Shown in pieces: positions 8,876 through 18,283 of a DNA stretch of 64,000 bases. The DNA is from Acidobacteriota bacterium (GTDB lineage Bacteria; Acidobacteriota; Blastocatellia; Pyrinomonadales; Pyrinomonadaceae). The notes beneath the pieces were generated by a model, which had not been told where the DNA came from, searched no databases, and saw only the letters and a list, made by a program, of their open reading frames with translations. A program made the position numbers and the translations under genes. The stretch lies in NCBI GenBank assembly GCA_029781855.1, contig JAKOVX010000007.1:48001-112000 (forward strand), given 5' to 3'. Within the stretch, counting starts at the first letter, position 1; every line of letters begins with the position of its first letter.

Positions 8876-10216
8876 TTACTTCCCGATATCCCGGCGAAAC
8901 TGCATTCCGTCGAAGCTGATCTTGGCGACGGCGGCGTAGGCGGACGCGAGGGCGGCATTTAGATCGGTTCCGGTAGCCGTAACTCCTAAAACTCGACCAC
9001 CGGCGGTGACGAGTGACGGCTCAGGGAGAGGAGCACCACGGCCTTGGGCCAACTGGCCCCCCGCTGAGGCAGGGGCTTCTGACATCGTGCCCGCGTGGAA
9101 TATCTCGACGTTCGGCATGGCGGCGGCTTCGGCGAGGCCGCGGATCGGGTCGCCGGTTCTTGGCTTGCCGGGGTAGCCCTCGGAGGCGAGGACGACGCAG
9201 GCGGAACTTCCCGCGCGCCATTTAATTTCAAGCGATGACAAGGGCGTCGCTGCGGTGCCGCCGACCTCGAGCATTGCGGCGCAGATATCGACGAGGTCGG
9301 TCTCAAGCCGGACGAGGATGGCCTGTGTCTCGGGGTCGCCGAAACGGACGTTGTATTCGAGCAGCATCGGCCCTTTCGCCGTCATCATCAGGCCGAGAAA
9401 GAGAATTCCACGATAGCGAAAGCCCTCCCGAATGCAGCCGTGGAGCGTCGGGCGGATGATCGTATCCTTGATCTCCTGCAGCTGGTCATCGGTCAGCAAG
9501 CCGGCGTCAGTGATCGTGCCCATTCCACCGGTATTCGGCCCGGTGTCGCCCTCGCCGATCCGTTTGTGGTCGCGGACGGGCGGCATCAGGGCAAATTGCT
9601 CGCCGTCGACGAACATCAGCAGCGACACCTCGCGTCCCGTCAGACACTCTTCAAGGACGATCTTTTCTGCCGCGGCAGTGCCGACGAGGGCGGCCATTTC
9701 GTTTATGGCGTTGATCGCGTCGGCCCGGTTTTTGGCGACGACGACGCCCTTTCCGGCAGCGAGGCCGTCGGCTTTGACGACGACCGGATTCTCGGGACCG
9801 CCGAAATCGCCGCTCTCCAGTTCGAGTACGGCAAAGTCCGCCGAATGCGACATCGTGAACTTCGCCGTCGGTACACCATTGCGCGCCATAAAGTCCTTGG
9901 CGAACGCCTTGCTCGCCTCGAGCTGAGCGGCCTCGCGGCTTGGGCCGACGATTCGTAGGCCTCGCGATTCGAATAGGTCGACGATCCCAAGCGCGAGCGT
10001 CACCTCGGGCCCGACAAAGGTAAGTTCGATCGCGTTAGCAGCCGCAAAATCCGCCAGCGCACCAATATCATCGGGCCGGATCGGCACGCATTCGGCGATC
10101 TGAGCAATGCCGGCATTGCCGTTAGCGCAGTATAGCTGAGTAACTTTCGGGCTTTTGCGAAATGCACGGCAGATCGCGTGTTCGCGTCCGCCGGAACCGA
10201 TGACCAAAACTTTCAT
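8876..10216 (-). CDS. purD: Phosphoribosylamine--glycine ligase with an in-frame insertion
   Basis: Second step of purine synthesis: joins glycine to 5-phosphoribosylamine using ATP. The N-terminus MKVLVIGSGGREHAI, the ATP-grasp segments (VVKADGLAAGKGVVVA, GPNTGGMGTITDAG) and FGDPETQAIL identify the family. At 446 residues it is longer than the usual 420-430. The extra part is about 18-20 residues around 377-401 (rich in Ala, Pro and Gly) between FHAGT and VTAGGRVLGVTA, where homologues have a short loop. The inserted DNA is palindromic and repeat-like. The gene stands alone, divergent from the zinc-ribbon gene. Confidence 0.95.
   Translation of the reverse strand: MKVLVIGSGGREHAICRAFRKSPKVTQLYCANGNAGIAQIAECVPIRPDDIGALADFAAANAIELTFVGPEVTLALGIVDLFESRGLRIVGPSREAAQLEASKAFAKDFMARNGVPTAKFTMSHSADFAVLELESGDFGGPENPVVVKADGLAAGKGVVVAKNRADAINAINEMAALVGTAAAEKIVLEECLTGREVSLLMFVDGEQFALMPPVRDHKRIGEGDTGPNTGGMGTITDAGLLTDDQLQEIKDTIIRPTLHGCIREGFRYRGILFLGLMMTAKGPMLLEYNVRFGDPETQAILVRLETDLVDICAAMLEVGGTAATPLSSLEIKWRAGSSACVVLASEGYPGKPRTGDPIRGLAEAAAMPNVEIFHAGTMSEAPASAGGQLAQGRGAPLPEPSLVTAGGRVLGVTATGTDLNAALASAYAAVAKISFDGMQFRRDIGK
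9014..9084 (-). repeat. REP-like palindromic insertion inside purD
   Basis: The inserted segment has a perfect gggcca/tggccc core hairpin and an outer ctcag/ctgag pairing, and its edge carries gtgacgagtgacgg, which is also the unit of the heptamer repeat in aroC. It adds an Ala/Gly/Pro-rich stretch without breaking frame. That it is a mobile or repeated element is inferred; only one copy is seen here. Confidence 0.6.
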
Positions 10217-10398
10217 AACAAATTATTTTCCGCCAAGAACGTGTGATTATGCTCCTTGACACCCAAATGGGTTAGTTGTATCGTCAGGACGATTACCGTT
10301 AAAAGAATCGAGCAGCAGCGTTCCAGCTATAAAGTAAAATTTACTACATTTGGTCTGAATCTTTTAGCGGTCTTGGGATTCAAGCGGGAGTTTCGTCT

Positions 10399-10791
10399 AT
10401 GTCGGAAGCCACAATTCGTGAAGCGTTAGACGCCGCCGACGGCATTTCTGAGGCCGAAACCGAATTCACGGACGTTGAGATACTCTGCATCGACTGTCAC
10501 CACGATTTTGTCTGGACAGCGGGCGAACAGGCATTTTTCCGCGATAAGAAGCTCACAAACCCGCCTAAACGCTGTAAACCCTGCAAAAAGCTGAAGAATG
10601 AGAGACTCGCCGCGATCGAGCGTGCCCAGGAGACGGGCGTCCGGCAGCGGATCGAGGTCGCGGCAGAATGTGCCCGCTGCCAATCGATGACGACCGTGCC
10701 ATTTTATCCTTCGCAGGGCCGGCCCGTGTATTGCCGCGCGTGCTATCTGGAGATCACCGCCGCCCCGAACGGGCACCAGCCTGGAAATTAA
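10399..10791 (+). CDS. Two-domain zinc-ribbon protein
   Basis: A 130-residue cytoplasmic protein with two probable zinc sites. The first is [20 protein letters not shown] with a CKPC partner (residues about 31-62), a known zinc-ribbon family seen in many environmental bacteria. The second is [12 protein letters not shown] with CRACY (about 93-115). Such proteins are thought to bind nucleic acid or protein, but no role is established. Its 3' end overlaps the convergent permease gene by four bases. Confidence 0.8.
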   Translation: MSEATIREALDAADGISEAETEFTDVEILCIDCHHDFVWTAGEQAFFRDKKLTNPPKRCKPCKKLKNERLAAIERAQETGVRQRIEVAAECARCQSMTTVPFYPSQGRPVYCRACYLEITAAPNGHQPGN

Positions 10792-12812
10792 CCGCCGACG
10801 TGGACGTTTGGCCGCAGTTCCGGATCAGCCTCAGCCTGACGCAGGATCTCGCGCGTAACGGGCGCCGTGTCGCCCTCGCCGAATAGAATGTAGCGGGCAA
10901 GGTACATTATCGGGTTGCCCTCGCTCCAACCGAAATAAACGTGAGGGATCTTGCCGGTCTCGTCACGCAGGTATAGCAGGAAAGCCGCGATCGCATTCGG
11001 GACCGCAGGTGCCTGCGTGCGCAGGACCTTGTAGCCGTCGATGTCCACGCCGCGAATAAACAGCTTGCCCTTAAATTCGGACGCATCGCCGGTCTCGATC
11101 TCGTAAAACACGATCGGATCCGATGACGGAATGTGATTGTCAACGCGCTTTTCGTGTTCCTTGAACCGGTATTCCGTCAGGTCACCGGTCTCGCGGCGGT
11201 TGGTGACGACGCGGATCTCACCTTCGTCGCTAAGCTCACTAATGAAATCTTTGGCCGCGTCATCGAGCTCGATCTTGTCGATTCGGAGCTCGGTCGAACG
11301 CATCGCACGTGAAATGAACGACGCCGCGATGATCGCAAAGATGAATAACGAAGCGATCTTGATGCCGTCGGGCCGTTCGATGACATTTGCAATAGTCGTA
11401 TAAATGAACACCGCCGCGATCACCCAGAAGGCAAGGGTCCAGCGGCTCTTGCGACGCCGTGCCGACAGCGACACCGCGATCGCGGCCGATGACATCAGGA
11501 CCAGTACGCCGGTCGCGTAGGCACCTCCCTGGGCGTCAACGTTGGCCTCAAAGACCCACGTCACGACAAAGCAGATCGCAGTGAAAACGATGGTCAGCGG
11601 ACGAGTCGCCCTCGACCATTCCGGTGCCATTCCGTATCGCGGCAGGTAACGCGGCACGATATTGAGCAAACCTGCCATCGCCGACGCACCGGCAAACCAG
11701 AGGATCAGGATCGTACTAAGGTCGTAGAGCGTGCCGAACCACTCGTTCGTGTATTTATGGGCGATGTACGCTAGTGCACGGCCATTTGCCTTGCCGGGCT
11801 CTCGAACGGTGCCGGCGGCACTCTGATCGGCCGTGCAGGCACAATAGGCCGGAGCCTCGTGGGCGAATTCCGAACCGCAGTCAACCCGTGGACAAAATTC
11901 CTCGCGAGGGATGAGGACGCTCGTCGCAAAGCTGCTGGCGATGAGCAAAACGCTCATTATCAGGGCGGCCGTCATCAGCAGTTTGCGGGTGTTGCCGATG
12001 CGGTTCGGGCGTTTCACGAGCGGCATCACCGCGACGCCGGTCTCAAATCCGGAAAGGCCAAGTGCCAGCTTCGGAAAACTTGTGATCGAAAGCAGGATGA
12101 TGCCGGCGTAACCCGCGATCTTGAAATTGCCGCCGAACGACATTTTCGAATCGAAAACCGCTTCGCGCCAATTGCTCAAGAGAGTCGGATGGATCGTGAC
12201 CTCGTAAACGCCGGCTCCGATGACGATCACGTTCAAAAGCAAATAAATGCCCACGAGCACGACCGCGATGCCGATCGCCTCCTTAAATCCTCTCAAAAAG
12301 ATGATCCCGAGCACCGAGATCAAGGCAAATGTGACGATGATCGGGTGGTCGAGGAACGGGAGCGATTTGTGTACGAAGGGATTTTCGAGAATGTGGGCCG
12401 TCGCGTCCGCAGCCGACAAAGTGATAGTGATGACAAAATCCGTCGCGACGAACCCAAGCAGGACGAGGACGAAAAGCTTGCCTTTCCAACGCGAAAGCAG
12501 TGACTCGAGCATCGCGATCGAGCCTTCGCCGTGCGGACTCTCCTTGGCGACGCGGCCGTAGATCGGAAGTGCTCCGAAAAGCGTTAAGAGGACCAGAACA
12601 AGCGTCGCGATCGGCGACAATGCACCGGCTGCGATAAAGGCAATTCCGGGCTGGTAACCAAGCGTCGAAAAGTAATCGACGCCGGTGAGGCACATCACCT
12701 TCCACCAGGAATGCTGATGATGGCGGCCTTCAGGCTCGGCCGGCCCTTCCATTTCGGAAACGCTGCCGCTGTAAAGCCATTTTTTGAACCAACCACCCGC
12801 AACTGATCGCAT
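10788..12812 (-). CDS. APC-superfamily amino acid permease
   Basis: A 674-residue integral membrane protein with about 12 hydrophobic segments and a soluble C-terminal tail of roughly 170 residues. [26 protein letters not shown] at the N-terminus matches the APC/KUP-like amino acid permease pattern of unwound TM1, and the core repeats [12 protein letters not shown] and TSVLIP. Transport substrate is unknown. ATG 12812 is preferred over TTG 12818, yet it follows a terminator-like hairpin and T-run with no Shine-Dalgarno, so the true start could be the ATG 63 bases further in (EMEGPAEP). The tail suggests a regulatory domain. Confidence 0.8.
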   Translation of the reverse strand: MRSVAGGWFKKWLYSGSVSEMEGPAEPEGRHHQHSWWKVMCLTGVDYFSTLGYQPGIAFIAAGALSPIATLVLVLLTLFGALPIYGRVAKESPHGEGSIAMLESLLSRWKGKLFVLVLLGFVATDFVITITLSAADATAHILENPFVHKSLPFLDHPIIVTFALISVLGIIFLRGFKEAIGIAVVLVGIYLLLNVIVIGAGVYEVTIHPTLLSNWREAVFDSKMSFGGNFKIAGYAGIILLSITSFPKLALGLSGFETGVAVMPLVKRPNRIGNTRKLLMTAALIMSVLLIASSFATSVLIPREEFCPRVDCGSEFAHEAPAYCACTADQSAAGTVREPGKANGRALAYIAHKYTNEWFGTLYDLSTILILWFAGASAMAGLLNIVPRYLPRYGMAPEWSRATRPLTIVFTAICFVVTWVFEANVDAQGGAYATGVLVLMSSAAIAVSLSARRRKSRWTLAFWVIAAVFIYTTIANVIERPDGIKIASLFIFAIIAASFISRAMRSTELRIDKIELDDAAKDFISELSDEGEIRVVTNRRETGDLTEYRFKEHEKRVDNHIPSSDPIVFYEIETGDASEFKGKLFIRGVDIDGYKVLRTQAPAVPNAIAAFLLYLRDETGKIPHVYFGWSEGNPIMYLARYILFGEGDTAPVTREILRQAEADPELRPNVHVGG

Positions 12813-12816
12813 ACCC

Positions 12817-12855
12817 AAAAAGCAAAAAGACCGCTAAGCTAACAACGCTTGCGGT
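12817..12855 (-). terminator. Terminator-like hairpin at the permease start
   Basis: On the minus strand a stem (ccgcaagc against gcttagcgg with one bulge) is followed by ctttttgcttttt and then, five bases later, the permease ATG. This is either the end of an upstream transcript or an attenuator in the permease leader. Confidence 0.6.
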
Positions 12856-12989
12856 TTCGTTCTATTTTAATCGTTTTCCAGAATTAGCAGCACAATCAAA
12901 GACAACGCCATTCGTCCTTTTTTTGCCAAGACTCGATTCTATACGGTTGAGCAGGAAGGTCAAGTACGGCCGACACCAAAACCCCAGAA

Positions 12990-13082
12990 AAAAGAGTGAG
13001 GGCGACGTCTCCCACACCGTCGCCCTCGGCGCCGCAAGTCCTCACAGCTTGCGGCAATGTTCACCTTTTGGGGGGTGAACAT
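12990..13082 (-). terminator. Three consecutive hairpins ending in a T-run
   Basis: In minus-strand order: a 9-bp stem (13057-13082), an 8-bp stem gccgcaag/cttgcggc (13031-13055) and a 10-bp stem gagggcgacg/cgtcgccctc (12998-13027) followed by cactcttttttc. The last hairpin with T-run is a good intrinsic terminator for the upstream matrixin-like gene. The gap 12813-13163 holds no gene besides these structures. Confidence 0.75.
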
Positions 13083-13163
13083 CGTCAATTATGCACAAAG
13101 AAGTTTGTATTGCAAATCGATATTTGGCAACAAAACGCTAAAGAACGGAGTTTTTCCGGAAAC

Positions 13164-14435
13164 TTATCGATCGGCGGTGATGACAATTCCGCCGGCAACG
13201 CAGTCACGGTTACCGCTTTTTGAAGCGAGACAGAGACTGTAGAGGCCGGTCGGAGCGTTATCGTCGACAGTTAGATCAAAATGCAAGCCGGAATAGCCGC
13301 CTTCATAGGCGACCGCTGTTAATGACGAATTGTCGGCCGTGACGAACTGAGAGCCGGTCTCGACCGAGAAACCGTCGGCGGATATTCCGCGGCCGCCGAC
13401 ATAAACCTGATATGTGCCGCCCGGGGACAATTTGAGCGGTGAATCCGTGAGAACGCCGTTCCGGCCGATCATCAGAAGCGAGAAATCGAGCGGGCGTCTC
13501 AGAGATTTGCGATTTAGAGTGGCGGTCACGCCATTTTCGATGGTCGCTTCGCCGAGGATATAGGTCGAGTAGGCGTTTCTGCCGGTTTCACGCACAACAA
13601 CCTGATAATCACCACCTGCGACGCCGCCGAACCGGAAACTCCCATCCGCGTTGGCGTTTGCGTGCGAAACCAGGCGTCCAGACGACGCGTCCTGCAGCCA
13701 GAGTTCGGTCCTGCCGCCCTTGATCGTTCCGGTGATCCGCCCGGCGAGCGAACCGCAGCAATCGTCACCTTGTCCGGTGTCGTACAAATCGCGAATCGCC
13801 GAACGGTCATCCTCCGTGATCCGGCTGATGCCTGCCGTCCGATCACCGAAAACGCCATTGGTCGCGGCCGAATCGTACATTAGCGATCCGACGACCGACG
13901 AATGCGAGAGACCGAGCAGATGTCCGATCTCGTGCTTCAGCGTGGATTCGAGGTCGAATGTTCCGTACGAGCCGTCGGTCGAAAATTGCTGGAGCGGGCT
14001 GAGGACAATGTCGGCCTCGGTGATAAAGCCGCGTCGATCGACGAAAACGCGCGTCTTTGCTGCTTCCTCGTTGTCGTTCTTGAAAAGCAGGATGTTCTCA
14101 GGCGTCGGCGCGATCGTGATCAGCGATATGCCGTCGCCGGACTGCCCGACAGGGCTAACATTCAGCTTGTCGGAGACCGTTTGTACGAATTCGATGTCCG
14201 CAAGGCCGGCCCAATCCGCGATCGCCCGGTCGACAGCTCCGCGAACGTCACTGCCCGCTTTGATATTCGGTTCGAACTGAAATAGTGACTGCGAAAGTGC
14301 GATCCTGATCGGCCCTTGCTTCCATTTCGCCAGTTGCTGTGCAGCGGCGACGGGCACAGACGCCGCCCACGCTGTCATTGAAAATAACAGCGATAGGAGT
14401 ATCGTGGCGGTCAGTGAACGGCGAAAAACGGACAT
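13164..14435 (-). CDS. Matrixin-like secreted metalloprotease
   Basis: A 423-residue exported protein: Sec signal peptide (ATILLSLLFSMTAWAASV), a metzincin catalytic domain with KHEIGHLLGLSHSS (three zinc histidines and the catalytic Glu) followed by the Met-turn SLMYD, then a Gly/Thr-rich C-terminal half with a carboxypeptidase-regulatory-like beta domain (LAGRITGTIKGGRTELWLQD, about residues 230-300) and a final beta-sandwich region. Peptidase M10 matrixins cleave extracellular proteins. It is last in a minus-strand unit with a polysaccharide-export protein; only six bases separate it from the preceding small membrane protein. Confidence 0.85.
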   Translation of the reverse strand: MSVFRRSLTATILLSLLFSMTAWAASVPVAAAQQLAKWKQGPIRIALSQSLFQFEPNIKAGSDVRGAVDRAIADWAGLADIEFVQTVSDKLNVSPVGQSGDGISLITIAPTPENILLFKNDNEEAAKTRVFVDRRGFITEADIVLSPLQQFSTDGSYGTFDLESTLKHEIGHLLGLSHSSVVGSLMYDSAATNGVFGDRTAGISRITEDDRSAIRDLYDTGQGDDCCGSLAGRITGTIKGGRTELWLQDASSGRLVSHANANADGSFRFGGVAGGDYQVVVRETGRNAYSTYILGEATIENGVTATLNRKSLRRPLDFSLLMIGRNGVLTDSPLKLSPGGTYQVYVGGRGISADGFSVETGSQFVTADNSSLTAVAYEGGYSGLHFDLTVDDNAPTGLYSLCLASKSGNRDCVAGGIVITADR

Positions 14436-14441
14436 CGATCG

Positions 14442-14663
14442 TTATTTAGTCGTTTCAGCAGATGTACTCGAACCGTCGACGGAGATCTTCTCAAGGTCAG
14501 CAAAACCGACGATCAGAAGCAGTGCGACCAACGCCAGCGTCGCCAGGACGTAAAGTATCGAGATCTGCTCGTAGTAGATCAACGAGGCAATGACAATGCC
14601 GACGACGACCGTCCAAAACAGGGCGATCGTGCGGCGGCTGAATCTTTTGGTGATATTAGACAT
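14442..14663 (-). CDS. Small membrane protein
   Basis: 73 residues with two hydrophobic helices (IALFWTVVVGIVIASLIYY and ISILYVLATLALVALLLIVG), a basic N-terminus and a polar Ser/Thr-rich tail. No family recognised. It lies between the SLBB export protein and the matrixin-like protease and is probably co-transcribed with them. Confidence 0.65.
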   Translation of the reverse strand: MSNITKRFSRRTIALFWTVVVGIVIASLIYYEQISILYVLATLALVALLLIVGFADLEKISVDGSSTSAETTK

Positions 14664-14725
14664 AACCTTTAGTATAAGGACGAAAGCCGTATTGTTTCAA
14701 CCTAAATCTTCACATTCCTATACGT

Positions 14726-15748
14726 TCAGTCGACAATTCGAAGTGGAAGTTCCCTACGGCCCTGTTCGCCATTGGACGCGAGGACTGGCGGGTATTTGCG
14801 CTTCGCCCTTCCCTTTTGGCCCACTTCGACGATATCGAGTGGTTTCAGCACGGGATCGTCGGCAGTTCCGGCGGCGATCTTGTCGAGGTTCGCTTCTGTG
14901 ACGGATGAGGCCGCGCCTTCGCGGCGATAGATCGTCACCTGGCTTTTATCAGCCTCTTTCGAAAGGCCGCCGGCCATCGCGACCGCCCGTGAAAGCGTCA
15001 ATCCGGGACGTGAAACTATCGGCTTCGGGTCGTTCACGCCGCCGATAACATAGATCGGAACGACGCGGAGCACCGTGATCTGGTCGCCGCTCTTGATGAC
15101 CGGATCGGCGTCCGGATCGCCTTTTAGGAGGTCCGAAATTTTGATGGTCGTGATATCCGGAGCGTTGCTTTTTGTGGTGCCGGGACCGGCTCCGTCCTTG
15201 GTGCAGCTCAGGTTTGGCGGACGAAATAACCTGATCTCGCCGCCGGCGTCGTCGCTGATGCCGCCGCTCATGACGATCAATTCACGAAGGTGGGCGTCAC
15301 GCCGGAGCTGAAAACGCTGCGGGGATTTGACGGCTCCTTCGATAACAGCAACAGCTCGGCCGGAACGATCGATGATCCGCACCGTGACCTTCGGATCGCG
15401 AAGCAGCTTAGAAAGGACCTTGGCGACGCCGGCGGCGATCTCGGTTTCGGTTCGGCAAAGTCCGTAAACCGGATCGCCGTAAGTATTCAAACCGTCCAAA
15501 AAGCCTTCGGGATCGAGCTTTCCGCGCCAGTCGAACTCGTAGCTGCCCGCGACGTCGACGTCAATTATGTCCCCAAAGTGCACCCGGCTTGTCTCATCGT
15601 CAGCCGCGGTTTGGGACGCCGCGGTCGGGGCGAACGCGGCCCCGATCGCGACGATAATGATCGCCGCCGATATTACCCTGACAAATGATGTGCCGAGAAA
15701 CACCGACGGGCGAAATTCTTTGGTGTCGGCGATCGAACTACTGGACAT
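14726..15748 (-). CDS. Polysaccharide biosynthesis/export protein with SLBB domains
   Basis: A 340-residue exported protein. After a signal-anchor (ISAAIIIVAIGAAFAPTAAS) come a Poly_export (Wza-type) domain starting HFGDIIDVDVAGSYEFDWRG and two SLBB domains (VAVIEGAVKSPQRFQLRRD and IYVIGGVNDPKPIVSRPG). Relatives form or line the outer-membrane channel for exopolysaccharide. The start is three bases after the preceding zinc-ribbon gene, so the genes form an operon. No glycosyltransferases or Wzc-type kinase lie nearby, so the exported polymer is unknown. Confidence 0.88.
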   Translation of the reverse strand: MSSSSIADTKEFRPSVFLGTSFVRVISAAIIIVAIGAAFAPTAASQTAADDETSRVHFGDIIDVDVAGSYEFDWRGKLDPEGFLDGLNTYGDPVYGLCRTETEIAAGVAKVLSKLLRDPKVTVRIIDRSGRAVAVIEGAVKSPQRFQLRRDAHLRELIVMSGGISDDAGGEIRLFRPPNLSCTKDGAGPGTTKSNAPDITTIKISDLLKGDPDADPVIKSGDQITVLRVVPIYVIGGVNDPKPIVSRPGLTLSRAVAMAGGLSKEADKSQVTIYRREGAASSVTEANLDKIAAGTADDPVLKPLDIVEVGQKGRAKRKYPPVLASNGEQGRRELPLRIVD

Positions 15749-15751
15749 AAA

Positions 15752-15967
15752 CTATTTGTCGTCAACCGGAAAGACCGAGGGCGGTTTGGAACTTCGCTTC
15801 GGCGGTTTTGAACCACTGATCGCCGGAATGGCAAATCCGGTAAATTCCCAATTGCAGCTGTCGCAAAGAAGATTGAAGCGGAACAGGAGCTTTGAGAGGA
15901 ATGGTGTGGGACGATAGCCGCGGCGAATGCGCTTGCTGCGGCATCTGGGACATTTTTGGGAAATCAT
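15752..15967 (-). CDS. Small zinc-ribbon protein
   Basis: 71 residues starting MISQKCPRCRSKRIRRGY with a second pair CDSC about 25 residues later, giving a Cys4 zinc ribbon; the tail is basic and Pro-rich. Start at ATG 15967, 13 bases after the upstream gene's stop, is favoured because the zinc ribbon begins there. Function unknown; it precedes the SLBB export gene by three bases. Confidence 0.7.
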   Translation of the reverse strand: MISQKCPRCRSKRIRRGYRPTPFLSKLLFRFNLLCDSCNWEFTGFAIPAISGSKPPKRSSKPPSVFPVDDK

Positions 15968-15980
15968 GATATTTCGGGAA

Positions 15981-16919
15981 CTAGTTCGCACTGTCAGCAT
16001 CGTTGCCTTGAGTGGGATCAAGCTTTTCCATTTCTTTCGATATTCGTTCGGCTGCCAGCTGCCTGCTCTCGTTGGAAACATTGTCACGGCCCAACCGAAA
16101 CAGGGCATCGCGGTACAGTACGCGAGCAAGTTTTTGATCGCCGTCAAATGCTGCCTTTTCAGCCTCTTCTACTATGCCCGAAACCTCGATCGAGACGATG
16201 ATTTCGGTCAGGATATCGCGGGAATCGAGCAAGGATCGTTCCTGCGGATAAAATTCTAACGCGTAATCGATGACACCGACCGCATTTCGGGCGGCCTCAG
16301 CTTTTTCTTTTAAGCCCGATTCGCCCCGGGCCAATTGATTGAGGTTCCCAGTCTCGATCTCGGCCCATTTGAGCAAATGGTATCTATGGTGTCGAGCGGC
16401 GGTGTCTCTTCCTTTTCGTAACGCTCCGAGCCTCGGCGAACCTGCCCGGATGTGTTTCAACTCGCTTTCATTTTTGGCGAGGTACAATTCACACAACTCA
16501 AAGACTTCGCGATGGCCAGCCGAGAATTTACCGAGGACCTTCGCCGCATCAGATTTTCGGCGTATATCCTCGATCAGTGTCGCGTTCCGCTCGAGCGTTA
16601 GCTTCTCGGACGGCCGTATCGTTTCGATCCGCGAATATACCTCGCTCATTTGCCGGTCGAGGATCGACTCACGCTGAACGAACCTGTTACGGATGCGCCG
16701 GAGCACAAGTTCCCGAAAAAGAACTGCCCCGAAGAGCAGGATGCTCGCGCCGATACCAGCCGTGATCCACGGCGTCTCCTCCCGCGCGTCATTGAGCAGG
16801 CCCCACGCGAGAAAAAAGAAGGTTAATGCGGCCGCAACGGCCAGCACATAGTAATTTGAGGCCGGGAGCCAGAACGGCCGCCGCGACCGGATGTGGGCCG
16901 TACGATTGTATTGCCTCAT
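15981..16919 (-). CDS. Membrane protein with coiled/TPR-like cytoplasmic domain
   Basis: 312 residues. Two hydrophobic helices lie near the N-terminus (about residues 22-43 and 52-72: YYVLAVAAALTFFFLAWGLL and ITAGIGASILLFGAVLF), followed by a long helical, charged domain (RFVQRESILDRQMSEVYSRI onward) with paired-helix character like TPRs. No family name can be given. First gene of the minus-strand unit 16919-13164. Confidence 0.7.
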   Translation of the reverse strand: MRQYNRTAHIRSRRPFWLPASNYYVLAVAAALTFFFLAWGLLNDAREETPWITAGIGASILLFGAVLFRELVLRRIRNRFVQRESILDRQMSEVYSRIETIRPSEKLTLERNATLIEDIRRKSDAAKVLGKFSAGHREVFELCELYLAKNESELKHIRAGSPRLGALRKGRDTAARHHRYHLLKWAEIETGNLNQLARGESGLKEKAEAARNAVGVIDYALEFYPQERSLLDSRDILTEIIVSIEVSGIVEEAEKAAFDGDQKLARVLYRDALFRLGRDNVSNESRQLAAERISKEMEKLDPTQGNDADSAN

Positions 16920-17076
16920 TTTGATCCGAAGCGGCCGCCGAGTGAAAGATCATCTTACCGATCTAAGGTAAGGCACGCCGCGATAGCCTATAGTGAATTT
17001 TTTGTTAACGGATGTCAACACATTGACTTTTGATGCCGGGCAGCGCATTCTTTGCGAATCTTGTTACAATTACCGA

Positions 17077-17247
17077 ATGGCCGGAAAGTCGAAAAAGAAA
17101 AAAGCCGCGCGGCCGGTCTTCGATTCGATCCGAAAACCGACAGCGCCGCCGTCTATAAAGCTCGGATCGGAGAAACCGGACGAGAAGTCATTGCCGTCAT
17201 TGCGAAAGGCTAAACATAAACAAAAGATCGACCCCGAAGAACAATAA
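17077..17247 (+). CDS. Small basic conserved protein
   Basis: 56 residues, starting MAGKSKKKKAARPVFDSIRK; highly basic and Pro-rich with no predicted fold. The ATG of the next gene overlaps its stop (TAATG), which argues that this small frame is genuinely translated. Its KKKK-type start and length suggest a nucleic-acid or ribosome-associated mini-protein, but that is a guess. Confidence 0.6.
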   Translation: MAGKSKKKKAARPVFDSIRKPTAPPSIKLGSEKPDEKSLPSLRKAKHKQKIDPEEQ

Positions 17248-17501
17248 TGGGATTATTCGACCGCGACAAGAAAGCCACAAACGGTGGACAAACTGATGTT
17301 TGGGCCCGTCAGGGAATGAGCGTCACGTTCCGGGCCGAGATCATGCCGGGAAAATCACGCGAGGAGCGTACATTTAAGATCGAACGCGTCACGCCTAGCG
17401 GACGCGTCGTGCTTGAGGATTTTCTCGGCGAACATCGACAGGGAGCATTCGAGCCAATAAATTTTCTCAGGGAAAAGGTTCTGAAAGATCAAAAATCGTA
17501 A
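17247..17501 (+). CDS. Hypothetical 84-residue protein
   Basis: 84 residues (MGLFDRDKK...), soluble, with a likely small beta-barrel: VTFRAEIMPGKSREERTFKI then RVTPSGRVVLEDFLGEHR. Translationally coupled to the preceding small basic protein by a one-base overlap. The 3' end overlaps the convergent MBL-fold gene by 13 bases. Function unknown. Confidence 0.65.
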   Translation: MGLFDRDKKATNGGQTDVWARQGMSVTFRAEIMPGKSREERTFKIERVTPSGRVVLEDFLGEHRQGAFEPINFLREKVLKDQKS

Positions 17502-18265
17502 GGCCGGCCGATCTCGAGAACGTGCAGGTCCGCTATCCCGAGTTTTCCGATCTGCTCAACGATCTGGTCGCGGTACATCGGCTTCAGATTGATCGCGTAA
17601 ACGGGCACGCCCGGACGAGCAAACTCGGCAAGTTCGGACGCTAGGCCCGACGGCGTCAGGTGGTGCGAGACCGCCGCCAGGTCCGTCAGATCATCGGGAA
17701 AGGCACATTCGACCAACACCGCCGCGAGATCCTCGCAATCGTTAAATTCCTTCCAAATTGCTTCCGTATGTGCGGTGTCGCCGGTGATCCCGACACACAC
17801 TTTTCCATCCGAAATGATCGCTCCGACACTTGAAACCATGTGGTTCACATCGATCGGCTTGAAAGTTAAATGCTTGATCGTGAACGGGTTGCCGGCGAGG
17901 AACGGACGATATTCGAGGACCGGCCCGTTCGAATTACTTAACTCTGAGAATTTCGGATAGATCGACCAGTTGAAAACATCACGCTCAAGCACCTCGATGA
18001 CCTCGGCCTTGGCGTGGACGCGAACGGGGCCGGTCAGCGTCGAAAACAGATCGTCGAGAAACAGCGGCAGCCCGGCAATATGATCCAGATGCGAGTGCGA
18101 AATGATAACGTCGCGGATCTGTTCACGCTGCCGGTCAGAACACGAAAACGCGAGGCTTCCGGCGTCGAACGCAACGACATCGTCGATCACGATACAGCTC
18201 AGGTGCTGGCGCTGACTCGGAGCCTCTCCGTTTCCAAATGAACTTGCTAAAAGCTCAAGCCTCAT
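17489..18265 (-). CDS. MBL-fold hydrolase resembling class-II cyclic-nucleotide phosphodiesterase
   Basis: A 258-residue metallo-beta-lactamase-fold enzyme. The metal site SHSHLDHIAGLPLFLDDLF matches the H-x-H-L-D-H signature of class-II cAMP phosphodiesterases (PDE1/CpdP type); further ligands are likely in VNHMVSS, GITGDTAHTE and the SHHLTP histidines. Family members hydrolyse 3',5'-cyclic nucleotides, but other MBL hydrolases share the fold, so the substrate is an inference. It begins 18 bases after the SDR gene stop in the same direction. Confidence 0.8.
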   Translation of the reverse strand: MRLELLASSFGNGEAPSQRQHLSCIVIDDVVAFDAGSLAFSCSDRQREQIRDVIISHSHLDHIAGLPLFLDDLFSTLTGPVRVHAKAEVIEVLERDVFNWSIYPKFSELSNSNGPVLEYRPFLAGNPFTIKHLTFKPIDVNHMVSSVGAIISDGKVCVGITGDTAHTEAIWKEFNDCEDLAAVLVECAFPDDLTDLAAVSHHLTPSGLASELAEFARPGVPVYAINLKPMYRDQIVEQIGKLGIADLHVLEIGRPYDF

Positions 18266-18283
18266 TGCTCGTCAAATATGTAC

